From an uncultured Bacteroides sp. (GTDB taxonomy: Bacteria; Bacteroidota; Bacteroidia; Bacteroidales; Bacteroidaceae), in the NCBI RefSeq assembly GCF_963678425.1, contig NZ_OY782855.1, forward strand, positions 1,798,001 through 1,862,000: a DNA stretch of 64,000 nt, in the 5' to 3' direction. The notes under the pieces are model-generated. The model had not been told where the DNA came from and searched no databases. It saw only the letters and a list, made by a program, of their open reading frames with translations. This document shows positions 18,782-27,396 of the stretch, in pieces (within the stretch, counting starts at the first letter, position 1; each line of letters starts with the position of its first letter). The translations under genes were made by a program, and so were the position numbers.

Positions 18782-19219
18782 GTGAACAAAAGAAAAACGA
18801 AAAAAGTGACAAAAAAGAGACTTTCAGCTAAAAGTTACAACGACAAATTAAGAGGTCACCAAATCACGCTGGGAAGCGACGTTGGATTACTGGAGTGGAA
18901 TGCATCACCCGAACTCTTCGGAGCTATATTTATGTTGCTCATAGACAAAGAGATAATCATACATCCGCATGGTAAAGACATCTACCATCACTCCATGCCA
19001 TTAGGGTGCATTTTTACCATGAAATCGAAAAGATTTGAAGGAAAAAATCTGTTGCAGACAGCCATTTACGAGGCTTTAAAGAAGGCCAGAACCTCTCTGA
19101 AGGACGATGAACAGCCACTTTACGAATTAATTAAGAATGCCGTTTCCAGATCAAAACCAATGCTTTTTCTTTGCGCCGCTATTCCAGGAACACAAATTCT
19201 GGATTTAATTAACCTATAA
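18782..19219 (+). CDS. Small RteC-like protein, first of a pair
   Basis: 145 residues with a GTG start (18782) and a very basic N-terminus (about 12 Lys/Arg in 20). The middle has LLEWNASPELFGAIFMLLID, which resembles the L.W.G....L.ELI..L segment of RteC-type regulators. It is a paralogue of the next gene, 11 nt downstream. Both lead into the VapE cassette. Function unknown; the RteC resemblance is by eye only. Confidence 0.6.
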   Translation: MNKRKTKKVTKKRLSAKSYNDKLRGHQITLGSDVGLLEWNASPELFGAIFMLLIDKEIIIHPHGKDIYHHSMPLGCIFTMKSKRFEGKNLLQTAIYEALKKARTSLKDDEQPLYELIKNAVSRSKPMLFLCAAIPGTQILDLINL

Positions 19220-19230
19220 AAAAGCAATAC

Positions 19231-19677
19231 ATGAAAAGTAAAAAAACAGAGTGTGCGGAAGTTATTAACGGGAAGATAGATGAGATTAAAAACGGCATTA
19301 GAAAAGAGTTTGGCGTCGTAGAGTGGACAGGTACCCGCACACAGTTTGGAGAGTACATCTTACCACTGATTATAAGCGGATTGATAAAGCACGAAAGAGG
19401 CAACGACGTGGTTCATTTCGGACATACCCTAGCCTGTAATTTTGATATTTATCGGGTAAACGGTCAGAAGCAATTACTAAAGAACACTGCCCTGCTGGAA
19501 TCATTAAAGATTGCCAGAAACGATTTAACCGATGAGCAGTCAGCGCTTTACAAAAAACTTTCCAATCCCGTTTTTTTTGAGCTGATAAGAGAATTACTTT
19601 GCAGTGTTCCACAGGATGAAAAGAAACTCAGAATGCTGATTAACTATCTCCTGTCAGAGAACAAAAAGAGAAAGTAA
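19231..19677 (+). CDS. Small RteC-like protein, second of a pair
   Basis: 148 residues. It aligns along its length with the preceding gene: VVEWTGTRTQFGEYILPLII against LLEWNASPELFGAIFMLLID, and LLKNTALLESLKIARNDL against LLQTAIYEALKKARTSL. The WTGT/FGEYI motif again recalls the tail of RteC, a regulator of Bacteroides conjugative elements. It ends 26 nt before the VapE gene, so the three may be co-transcribed. Not assigned a function. Confidence 0.6.
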   Translation: MKSKKTECAEVINGKIDEIKNGIRKEFGVVEWTGTRTQFGEYILPLIISGLIKHERGNDVVHFGHTLACNFDIYRVNGQKQLLKNTALLESLKIARNDLTDEQSALYKKLSNPVFFELIRELLCSVPQDEKKLRMLINYLLSENKKRK

Positions 19678-19703
19678 CAACTAATTAGCCCTTAAAACTA
19701 CAG

Positions 19704-21971
19704 ATGAAAGACACCTGTAAGATGAGCTACATGCTCAACCATTCACAGATTGGAAAAGAGATCTCGATGGAGGAATTCGTCGAAGAGATCAGAAGTAACA
19801 AACACAAGGAAAAGATTGAGGAGATCCGGCGGCTGCATGCTGCCGGAGAAACCGGCGAGGCAAACCGCCTGAAAAGTACACTGCAGGGCGTTGTAACCGC
19901 CGGGCTCTTTCATGGCAGGCGGATTGCCGACTGCATCAGAGAGTACACCTTTCAGTGTGTGCTCGATTTCGATGGCATACCGGTGGAACAGCGCGGGGAG
20001 CTGCGCCAGACAGTGGAAAATTGTCCCTATACCCGCCTGCGGTACACCAGTCCCCGGCAAGGAGAGAAAATCGTTGTCTGCGGTGAGCCGGTAGAGATTC
20101 CTGCGGAGTGGACGCAGGAGCAGCGGGTGTCCTTTTTCAGGAAATACCACAAATGTATGTTCGGCCAACTGGTTATTTTATACGAGAAGCTCACCGGATG
20201 CAAGATCGATGTCTCGGGCAGCGACCTCTCCCGCATCAGTTATGTGAGCCATGACGGGCAGGCATATTATGACCCCGGTTCTGTTCTGTTCCCTGTCGAT
20301 CTGAACGGCTCACAGGGCAAACGGCCTCGAATCAGTCGTTCCGCGGTTCCCGTGTACCAGGACAACCGGCTGATACCGGAGAGCGATCACAGTCTGAATG
20401 CCGAGCTGCACCGCATGCAAGCCAGAACGCGCCAGGCAATGGCGGAACAAGGCATTATGCCGTTGGGTGAAGAGGGCAATCAGACAAAGCAGCAGGAAAA
20501 AATCAAAAAGTCTGAAGTTATGCTGTTCCGGATATGCGAGATGCTGGTGAAGCGTGATAAGAACTACGAAGAGGGTAACCGTAACAACTTCCTCTTTGTG
20601 CTGGCATGCAAATGCAATGAGTATGGAGTAGAAAAAGAGCTCACCTTCTCGCTGATGGCCGACAGGTATCCCGATATGGAGTCAGCAGATGGAATCAATG
20701 CCTTGGAAAGTGCCTATAAAAACACGGATAAACATGGCATTTATACCTTCTCCAGACAGCAGATCCGGGTTCTTTTTGCCCAGAACTACCTCTCCACGAA
20801 GTACGAATTTCGCTACAATGAAATAAAAAGCACGGTAGAGTACTGCGAAAAAGAGGGCGATCACGAGTTCATTCATGTGGACGATCGTGTGAGAAACAGC
20901 CTGTGGGTGGAACTCTCCGAGCATGGAGCCGAGTGTTCTACGGAACAGCTGCACTCCATCCTGAATTCCGACTTCAGCACCACCTACAATCCGCTGAAGG
21001 AGTATTTTGAAAACCTGCCCTCGTGGGACGGGAAAGACCATATCGGGATATTTGCCGACCGCGTGCAGACCACCCGACAGAGCTACTGGAAAGTCTGTTT
21101 CGAGAAATGGCTGTGCGCCATGGTGGCCACCGTAATATTCCCGGATGTGCACAACCACACCGTGGTTACCATGGCCGGTAATCAGAGCATCGGAAAAACC
21201 ACCTTCAGCCGTAGCATCCTGCCACCGGAGCTAAAGGAGTATTATTGTGAGGACAAGATCAATCCCGATAACAAGGACGATATGATCAAGGTGTACCAGT
21301 CGCTCATTATCAACACCGAGGAGGTGGACGGAATGACCGGCAAGGAGCTGAACCAGTACAAAGCCCTGATCACCCGTTCAAACATGCTTATCCGCCTGCC
21401 CTACGACCGCAGCACCAAAGTGCGCAAGCGTCTGGCATCGTTTATGAGCACCACAAATAACAGAGACATCCTGAACGATTATACCGGTACAAGACGTTTT
21501 CTCTGCTTTGAAACGCTCAGTTTCGACAATGAGAGTCCCATAAACTATGAACAGCTCTATGCCCAGGTAATGCACAAGCTCATAGTGGAAAAATTTAAAT
21601 ACTGGTTTGATAAGGACGAGGCTAAGAAAATCAATAAGAACAACGAAAGCTTTGTGCAGCTCACTGCGGAAGAAGAGCTTGTGGCAACCAACTTCCGGAT
21701 ACCGGGTACAGCAGACAAAATCTCCTATCTCACCGCCAGTGACATAGCCGACCTCCTTCACAAGAGAAACGGCATCCTCATCACCCATGCAGGCAAAATC
21801 ACCATTGGGCGTGCCTTGCGTAAATTAGGTTACAGTCACATCACCTGCTGCGGAGGAACCAGTAAGTATGTGGTGCACGTCATTCATTTCGAGGAAGTAA
21901 CACTCAACAAACACATCAATGATGAAGTAGAAAAAGAGCCCGAGGCCACACAGCAGAAGTTAGATATTTAA
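19704..21971 (+). CDS. VirE/VapE-family protein (BT4734-like N-domain plus SF3-type helicase domain)
   Basis: 755 residues; a possible internal start is MSYMLNH at residue 7. Residues about 1-190 are a BT4734-like primase-polymerase-related domain (VLDFDGIP at about 89). Residues about 430-660 are the VapE ATPase, starting at YFENLPSWDGKDHI, with P-loop GNQSIGKTTF (about 491-500) and MSTTNNRDILND sensor region. Such proteins are found in mobile elements and beside Bacteroides capsule loci; a replication-linked role is inferred from the domains. It heads the cassette VapE, DUF4248, HU-like, amidase. A truncated relative lies at 30221-30790. Confidence 0.88.
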   Translation: MKDTCKMSYMLNHSQIGKEISMEEFVEEIRSNKHKEKIEEIRRLHAAGETGEANRLKSTLQGVVTAGLFHGRRIADCIREYTFQCVLDFDGIPVEQRGELRQTVENCPYTRLRYTSPRQGEKIVVCGEPVEIPAEWTQEQRVSFFRKYHKCMFGQLVILYEKLTGCKIDVSGSDLSRISYVSHDGQAYYDPGSVLFPVDLNGSQGKRPRISRSAVPVYQDNRLIPESDHSLNAELHRMQARTRQAMAEQGIMPLGEEGNQTKQQEKIKKSEVMLFRICEMLVKRDKNYEEGNRNNFLFVLACKCNEYGVEKELTFSLMADRYPDMESADGINALESAYKNTDKHGIYTFSRQQIRVLFAQNYLSTKYEFRYNEIKSTVEYCEKEGDHEFIHVDDRVRNSLWVELSEHGAECSTEQLHSILNSDFSTTYNPLKEYFENLPSWDGKDHIGIFADRVQTTRQSYWKVCFEKWLCAMVATVIFPDVHNHTVVTMAGNQSIGKTTFSRSILPPELKEYYCEDKINPDNKDDMIKVYQSLIINTEEVDGMTGKELNQYKALITRSNMLIRLPYDRSTKVRKRLASFMSTTNNRDILNDYTGTRRFLCFETLSFDNESPINYEQLYAQVMHKLIVEKFKYWFDKDEAKKINKNNESFVQLTAEEELVATNFRIPGTADKISYLTASDIADLLHKRNGILITHAGKITIGRALRKLGYSHITCCGGTSKYVVHVIHFEEVTLNKHINDEVEKEPEATQQKLDI

Positions 21972-22088
21972 CCATTTCCTAACCATTTTCAAGGAGCACC
22001 CCGCTATCTATGCAAGTTAAACGCTTGCCATGATAGCGGGGCAAGCTCATATTCTGTCTTCTATTATTTTTGTTTTCCAGTCTTAAAG

Positions 22089-22231
22089 AATGGGGTAAAT
22101 GGGGTAGAATTATATACATTTCTATATAACCCCACGAAAAAAAAAAAGTTCCTTTATATATATAGGGATGAAACATACTTTTTTGGAAACTCTATAGAAA
22201 ACAACCCCATTGTACCCCATTGTACCCCATT
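22089..22231. repeat. Inverted set of AATGGGGTA repeats (iteron-like)
   Basis: Two direct AATGGGGTA units (22089-22097, 22098-22106) face two TACCCCATT units (22213-22221, 22223-22231) within a (CCCCATTGTA) tandem run, about 105 bases apart in AT-rich DNA. The gap between VapE and the DUF4248 gene holds no gene. It could be a protein-binding site or a replication-initiation site, given the helicase gene upstream; unproven. Confidence 0.5.
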
Positions 22232-22356
22232 CCGGATAAAAAGCTCATCTCGGAGAAAAAGCTCCTTTCGTCCTTCTTCCGCGTTATTTCAGAGGATTTT
22301 TGCTTGGCTATCCGGCTCATTTTTAGTACATTTATGGAATAATCAATCCTTAATTT

Positions 22357-22587
22357 ATGGAAGATAATTGTTCTGATTTTCGGGTACGGGCTTATGGAAA
22401 GGCCGATCTGGCCTTGCTTTATAATCCGGGAATGTGTCCCCGGGAGGCTTTGCGCACGCTTACCCGGTGGATTTTGCGTAATGAGCGGCTCTGCACGGAG
22501 CTTCTGAATCTTGGGTATCGGAAGTCCTGCAAGATCCTTACCCCTTTAGAGGTAGGAGTAATTACCCGGCATCTGGGAGAGCCATGA
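22357..22587 (+). CDS. DUF4248 domain-containing protein
   Basis: 76 residues, matching the full DUF4248 length: RAYGKADLALLYNPGMCPREALRTLTRW, split here as YGKADLALLYNP (about 11-22) and ALRTLTRWI (about 29-37), with LGYRKSCKILTPLEVGVI at the end. The family is small, probably helix-turn-helix-like, and regularly found between VirE/VapE and HU-like genes in Bacteroides. Function unknown. Confidence 0.85.
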   Translation: MEDNCSDFRVRAYGKADLALLYNPGMCPREALRTLTRWILRNERLCTELLNLGYRKSCKILTPLEVGVITRHLGEP

Positions 22588-22699
22588 TAAGATAGCACAT
22601 CTACCGTAAACCCATTCCGGCAAAGATCACCCCCCCCACGCTTTCAGGCCTATAAACTCCGGTTACGTTTTACCTGAACTCCGGTTACGTTTTTTTAAT

Positions 22700-22737
22700 C
22701 TCCCGCCTGCTTTCAAAAAAAGCAGGCGGGAGTTTTT
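22700..22737 (+). terminator. Rho-independent terminator
   Basis: A perfect 14-bp stem, CTCCCGCCTGCTTT (22700-22713) with AAAGCAGGCGGGAG (22719-22732), followed by TTTTTAT. Just upstream are two direct copies of AACTCCGGTTACGTTTT (22655-22671 and 22677-22693) of unknown purpose. Confidence 0.85.
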
Positions 22738-22740
22738 ATG

Positions 22741-23043
22741 CCAAGCGAAGCAAAGGCAAAGCCGAGCAAAGGAATAGCGATGGCGAAGCCGAGCCACCCC
22801 CAAGCCGAGCGAAGCAAAGGCAAAGGTAAAGGAATAGCGATGGCAAAGCCGAGCGAACGAGCGAAAGAAAGAAGACCGGCCTCATATTCGTAGCGTAAAG
22901 CGAAGAGACAGAGAGGAGCGTTAAGAAGGGGCGACTGTTTGAGCGAAGCGAGTTTGAGCCCCTTCAGCGGAACGGCGGAACGAAGTAGCGGAGAATATGC
23001 AGCCTTGAACTTTTGTTTCTTTTGGTTCAAGCCAAAAGAAAAG
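22741..23043 (+). repeat. Structured dispersed repeat, copy D
   Basis: A long 5' module with GAAGCAAAGGCAAA-type short units and two AATAGCGATGGC units. The core begins ACCGGCCTCATATTC, with CATATTC pairing to GAATATG at the far side (variant outer stem). The central GAAGGGGC/GCCCCTTC is kept. The terminal hairpin is 23016-23025 / 23032-23041 with loop TTCAAG, complementary to CTTGAA at about 23004. Confidence 0.85.
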
Positions 23044-23166
23044 AATAAATACCAAAAAATACCCAATAAAGCCCCCAGAAGCCACTAACGTGTGCCGCCC
23101 GCACACTCGTGCCCTATCTTTGTATAGTAATCAAAAACAAAGTATTCATCCTTAAAACCAAAAAGT

Positions 23167-23598
23167 ATGTCAGTAAACTTTTCAGTAGTTCCAAAAAAGA
23201 ATCCATCAAAAACGGCAGAACCAGCCAAGTTTTATGCACAGGCCCAGGGCCATGGCGAAATGGGCTTCGATGCCATTTGTGAAGACGTAGACAGTCGTTG
23301 TACCGCAACCAAAGCCGACGTTACGGCAGCCCTTAACGGAGTTCTCACCACGATGAAGTTGTTCCTTGGCAAAGGAGAGATCATCCGTCTGGGCGACTTT
23401 GGGACCTTCCAGGTAGCATTGAGCAGCCACGGAGCCACTACCGAGAAAGAGTTCAACAGCTCCATGATCAAGAAAGCCCGCATCAGCTTCCGCCCGGGCA
23501 AGTTGTTAACCAACATGTTGAAAACCCTGGAATACTCGCAGGTGCCCAAGCTTTCAGTGAAACCACCGGTAGTTGTTAAACCCGAAGCCGGAGTATAA
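23167..23598 (+). CDS. HU-like DNA-binding protein (Bacteroidetes HU-HIG type)
   Basis: 143 residues. An N-terminal extension precedes an HU fold: TKADVTAALNGVLTTMKLFL (about 54-73), GEIIRLGDFGTFQVAL (about 76-91), then ISFRPGKLL in place of the HU arm end. A proline-rich tail follows (VKPPVVVKPEAGV). It binds DNA non-specifically or at distorted sites. It overlaps the next gene by 1 nt (ATGA-type junction) in the capsule-adjacent cassette. Confidence 0.9.
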   Translation: MSVNFSVVPKKNPSKTAEPAKFYAQAQGHGEMGFDAICEDVDSRCTATKADVTAALNGVLTTMKLFLGKGEIIRLGDFGTFQVALSSHGATTEKEFNSSMIKKARISFRPGKLLTNMLKTLEYSQVPKLSVKPPVVVKPEAGV

Positions 23599-23867
23599 TG
23601 AAAGTGATCGACGGACTATTGAATGTGCTTACCCTGGTGCTGCCTTTCCTCAGGAAGAAAGACGCTAAGGAGATGCAGGAGTTCACCGAACTGGTAAAGG
23701 GCCAGTTCGATTATCTGATGGAGCAGGTCACCCGCTTTGAGACCGATTATTTCGAGCTCTCCGAGAAAGTGAAGCAGATGTATCAGGAGATTATCACCCT
23801 CAACGCCCGCCTTAGCGACGCCCTGAAGCTGCAGTGCAGCACATCCGGCTGCAAGGAACGTGCCTGA
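23598..23867 (+). CDS. Small coiled-coil protein between HU-like and amidase genes
   Basis: 89 residues. A short hydrophobic start (LLNVLTLVLPFL, residues 6-17) is followed by a strongly heptad-patterned helix (about 24-80, FTELVKGQFDYLMEQV). The length and place match the small gene that usually stands here in Bacteroides cassettes, but it is longer than the common smalltalk protein. Phage spanin or holin-like roles would fit membrane helix plus coiled coil next to an amidase; this is inference only. Confidence 0.65.
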   Translation: MKVIDGLLNVLTLVLPFLRKKDAKEMQEFTELVKGQFDYLMEQVTRFETDYFELSEKVKQMYQEIITLNARLSDALKLQCSTSGCKERA

Positions 23868-23878
23868 CGCACACAGTT

Positions 23879-24331
23879 ATGAGAGAGATCAATCTGATAG
23901 TGATACATTGCACCGCCACCCGCTCCGACCTACCCTTTACCCAGGCCAGTCTTGAGCAAAGCCACAGGGAAAGAGGCTTCAACGGTATCGGTTACCATTA
24001 CTACATCCGCCGGGATGGCAGTATAAAAAGTACCCGCCCGCTGAACAAAGTTGGAGCGCATGCCAGGGGATATAATGCCCACAGCATAGGCATCTGTTAT
24101 GAAGGAGGCTTAAACGCCCAGGGGAAGCCGGCAGACACTCGTACCGAATGGCAACGCCATTCCCTCCGTGTGCTGCTCCTCACCCTTCTCAGGGACTACC
24201 CCGGTTGCAGAATAGTGGGTCACCGTGACCTCAGTCCCGATCTTGATGGCGATGGTGTTATTGAGAGCCATGAGTGGCTGAAGGCTTGTCCTTGCTTTGA
24301 CGCTGGCAAGGAGTACAGCTCTCTTAAATAG
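23879..24331 (+). CDS. N-acetylmuramoyl-L-alanine amidase (Amidase_2, T7-lysozyme-like)
   Basis: 150 residues from ATG 23879, chosen because homology begins at INLIVIHCTATR. Zinc ligands are visible: His in VIHC (about residue 9) and the His pair of the family in the VGHRDLSPDL region (about 119), with NGIGYHYYIRRDG and SIGICYEGG in order. It cleaves the amide bond between MurNAc and the peptide stem. It has no signal peptide, as in phage-type enzymes. Last gene of the cassette, with a strong terminator on its stop. Confidence 0.92.
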   Translation: MREINLIVIHCTATRSDLPFTQASLEQSHRERGFNGIGYHYYIRRDGSIKSTRPLNKVGAHARGYNAHSIGICYEGGLNAQGKPADTRTEWQRHSLRVLLLTLLRDYPGCRIVGHRDLSPDLDGDGVIESHEWLKACPCFDAGKEYSSLK

Positions 24332-24379
24332 CAAAATCCCCGTTACCATTGATTTGTTGGTAATGGGGATTTTGCTATT
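24327..24379. terminator. Terminator after amidase gene
   Basis: A long inverted repeat, AATAGCAAAATCCCCGTTACC against GGTAATGGGGATTTTGCTATT (one mismatch), beginning at the amidase stop codon, with T runs. It could work in both directions. Confidence 0.85.
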
Positions 24380-24502
24380 TGGCATTGCTAACTATTCAAT
24401 GAAACCTACTATATTTGGGGGATTTAGAGTAATTTATCAAATCAAATTTGCGGGGATTGGAATGTTATTCGTAATTAAATTTGTGGGGATTAGAATACTT
24501 TG

Positions 24503-24871
24503 TATATTTGCAGCATAATCCAGATGTTATGGGAAAAAGAATCTTTAAACGTAAAATATATCAGGATATTCTTCGCTGGAAGAATGAAAACAATGGTAAG
24601 TCTGCCCTTTGCAAAAGGTAACAGATTATTCTACCACACTTGGCAAAGAGATGAGAAGCACTATTATGAGATAGATTTCTTGTTATCTAAAAATAATAAG
24701 ATATGCCCGATAGAAGTAAAATCATCTGGATACTCTACACACAAGTCGCTGGATGAGTTCTACAAAAAGTACTCAAATCGCATACTATGGAAATACCTGA
24801 TTTACACAAAAGATTTGGCTAAGGATGCAGACACCATATTAGTACCAACCTATATGACTAGTCTGCTGTAA
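24503..24871 (+). pseudogene. AAA/DUF4143 ATPase with the whole core deleted
   Basis: Promoter box TATATTTG (24503-24510) and ATG 24529 survive. The first 24 residues read MGKRIFKRKIYQDILRWKNE and match the normal N-terminus of this family (which then continues into the Walker A motif). After about 28 codons the frame ends. Another frame continues as the normal C-terminus (KGNRLFYHTWQRDEKHYYEI, then ICPIEVKSSGY and LVPTYMT). Roughly 300 residues including all ATPase motifs are missing and the join is out of frame. Repeat copy E begins about 105 bases downstream. Confidence 0.8.
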
Positions 24872-24976
24872 TACTATTGACAAGGCGTAGAATTCAGTAA
24901 AATATTGATTTTAAATTCTGAAGTAAGGTATTTACTATTTATTTATCAGGAAAAACAGCATTTGGGACGTTTACAA

Positions 24977-25253
24977 GCAAAGGCAACGATGGCGAAGCCG
25001 AGCGACCAGAAAAACCGTCACGAAGTGACAAGCGAGCGAAGCAAAGCTAATTGGTCCAAAACCGCAGCACGCTCAGGAACCTCGTAGACCGGCCTCATGA
25101 ATTTTGCGTGAAGAAATCAGATGGAATGGAGCGTTAAGAAGAAAAAGCTGTCTGAGCGAAGCGAGTTCTTTTTCTTCAGCGGAATGCAGACTGATTTTAG
25201 CAAAATTCGTGCAGCCTTGACCTTTTGGTTCTTTTCCGTCAAGGGAAAAGAAC
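24977..25253 (+). repeat. Structured dispersed repeat, copy E
   Basis: A variant core. The central arms are GAAGAAAAAG and CTTTTTCTTC instead of GAAGGGGC/GCCCCTTC, and the outer arms are GAATTTTGC/GCAAAATTC. The terminal hairpin is 25228-25237 / 25244-25253 (GTTCTTTTCC / GGAAAAGAAC) with loop GTCAAG, complementary to CTTGAC at about 25217. Its hairpin end faces the 3' end of the dehydratase gene, 38 bases away. Confidence 0.85.
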
Positions 25254-25290
25254 ATATTTTGTACTAAACTCCTTAATTCGCTGTTCCTCT

Positions 25291-27246
25291 TCAATGGGTT
25301 GAGGTACTATTTAATAAGATATTAGCCAGCAGTTGCGGATTTAAGGTTTTATCCAGCACCTCATACTTAGAGCACTTGCTCTTGTACTCCGGCACAATTT
25401 CTTTCATTATCTTCACGATAGCCATATCGTCGAACGAACGGGATGCTTCCAGCAAAGAAGTTTCGTTCTGGCATGCGGTCTCGTAATCGTATTCACGAAC
25501 GCTGGCAATCATAATCTTAGGATGGTGTGTATGCTTTGTCTGCTCTTCATCGTTCAGCATCTCCTCGAAGAGTTTCTCACCATCACGAAGTCCGGTGAAC
25601 TTGATTCCTATATCCTTGGCTCCGCAAAGACTAATCATGCGTTTAGCAAGATCAACGATCTTTACCGGATCACCCATGTCGAAAACAAAAATTTCGCCAC
25701 CTTTACCCATGGTACCAGCCTCCAGCACGAGCTTACAAGCCTCAGGGATCAGCATAAAGAAGCGAATGATGTCCGGATGAGTAACAGTAAGCGGACCGCC
25801 CCTCTTAATCTGCTCACGGAACAGAGGAATTACCGAGCCATTGCTTCCCAGCACGTTACCGAAGCGAGTGGTTACAAACTGAGTAACCCCCTTCACCTTA
25901 CCCTCAACAATAGCCCTATTGAGTGACTGACAGTAAATCTCGCAGATACGCTTTGAGCAACCCATTACGTTGGTTGGATTCACCGCCTTATCAGTGGAGA
26001 TCATTACGAACTTCCTGGTGCCGTACTTCACTGCAAGGTCTGCAATTACACGTGTACCATAGATATTGTTCTGCACAGCAATACCCGGGTTGTTCTCCAT
26101 CATGGGCACATGCTTGTAGGCAGCAGCATGGAACACGTAATCCGGCAGATGCGCAGCAAAGATCTTCTCCATGTGCTTCTTATTAGCAATGCTGGAAACA
26201 ATGGTTTCGCACTTTATGTCACCGAACTGACGAGCCATCATCAGACGTACCGTGTGCATAGGAGTCTCTGCCTGATCAATGAGAATCATCTTCGCGGGCT
26301 TGTATACCGCTACCTGACGAACCATCTCACTGCCAATGGAACCGGCAGCACCCGTAATAAGAATCTTCTTACCGGTAAGTAATGCACCAATGGCATCCAT
26401 ATTCACCTCAATCTTATCCCGAGGGAGGAGGTCTTCAATGTCCACTTGCTTGAGGCTCCGGGTAGTCAGCGGAGTCTTACCATCCCATTCCTCCGCAGCA
26501 GGCATCATCATAATCTTGATACCGGCAGCAAGAAATTCGTCAATCATGGCTGCATTCTTGCGGAATAACTCATTTTTTAGCGGACATACAAGGAGTACTT
26601 TAACACCCATCCGCTTTAAATCTTCAGCAATACCCTTGCCATTAAAGAGCACCTTCTTACCCAGCAAGTAAGTGTTCTTCATTTCCACACCATCTGAGAT
26701 AAAAGCCACCAGACGATATTTCTTTACCTTTACGTTTGTGATACTGAAAGCAAGGCTAAGGCCACCTTCCTTGGCTCCATAGATGGCAACAGGTTTTGCA
26801 TTCTCTGCACGGAACCCATCATACATACGCTTAACAGCCACACGTTCCAACCACATAAGGAGAGTAGAGACGAAAAATATTCTACTAATGCCCAAAAGAT
26901 CCGGCATATTGATTTCATTGACAGATGAAAGTGCAAAAGAGGCTATGTATGTAAGTATTGATCCTACAAACGTGGCGAGAGCTACATGCTGAAGATCTAT
27001 AAACGATGAATAACGGATAATTCCGGCGTAAGTATGAAATAATCGGAATGATACAGCATAAAGAACAATGCTGATCAGTATGCCGTATGTCAATGGCCAG
27101 AATAGACGGGCAAATTCTAAGCCTCCAATTTCCAAGTACTTTGCAACGTATCCGGAGAACATTACGAAAAAACAATCCAAAGCAAGTATCATCCAATAAG
27201 GAAGTGCTTTCTTAGAGAAATACCAATTGGTGATTTTTGGAATCAT
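25291..27246 (-). CDS. Membrane sugar-nucleotide 4,6-dehydratase/epimerase (CapD/FlaA1-like), copy 1
   Basis: 651 residues. Four N-terminal membrane helices (within about 15-130), a CoA-binding-like Rossmann domain (about 140-260), then an extended SDR domain with NAD motif ITGAAGSIGSE (about 296-306) and STDKAVNPTNVMGCSK carrying the catalytic residues. Family members form UDP-4-keto-6-deoxy-HexNAc for surface glycans. Nearly identical to the copy at 32029-33987, with shared upstream sequence (about 160 bases). This copy is cut off from the capsule operon by the island at 27.3-32.0 kb. Confidence 0.92.
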   Translation of the reverse strand: MIPKITNWYFSKKALPYWMILALDCFFVMFSGYVAKYLEIGGLEFARLFWPLTYGILISIVLYAVSFRLFHTYAGIIRYSSFIDLQHVALATFVGSILTYIASFALSSVNEINMPDLLGISRIFFVSTLLMWLERVAVKRMYDGFRAENAKPVAIYGAKEGGLSLAFSITNVKVKKYRLVAFISDGVEMKNTYLLGKKVLFNGKGIAEDLKRMGVKVLLVCPLKNELFRKNAAMIDEFLAAGIKIMMMPAAEEWDGKTPLTTRSLKQVDIEDLLPRDKIEVNMDAIGALLTGKKILITGAAGSIGSEMVRQVAVYKPAKMILIDQAETPMHTVRLMMARQFGDIKCETIVSSIANKKHMEKIFAAHLPDYVFHAAAYKHVPMMENNPGIAVQNNIYGTRVIADLAVKYGTRKFVMISTDKAVNPTNVMGCSKRICEIYCQSLNRAIVEGKVKGVTQFVTTRFGNVLGSNGSVIPLFREQIKRGGPLTVTHPDIIRFFMLIPEACKLVLEAGTMGKGGEIFVFDMGDPVKIVDLAKRMISLCGAKDIGIKFTGLRDGEKLFEEMLNDEEQTKHTHHPKIMIASVREYDYETACQNETSLLEASRSFDDMAIVKIMKEIVPEYKSKCSKYEVLDKTLNPQLLANILLNSTSTH

Positions 27247-27396
27247 TTTTATAGTTTTAAATAGTTAGTCTCAAAAATAGCAGACAAAGATATTACTATT
27301 TCAGAATATATTAAACATGTAATAGTTAAAAATTAGGCCATAATACTTTGAAACATAATTAAATGGCATTTTTTCATGATTAAGTTACAAAATAAA

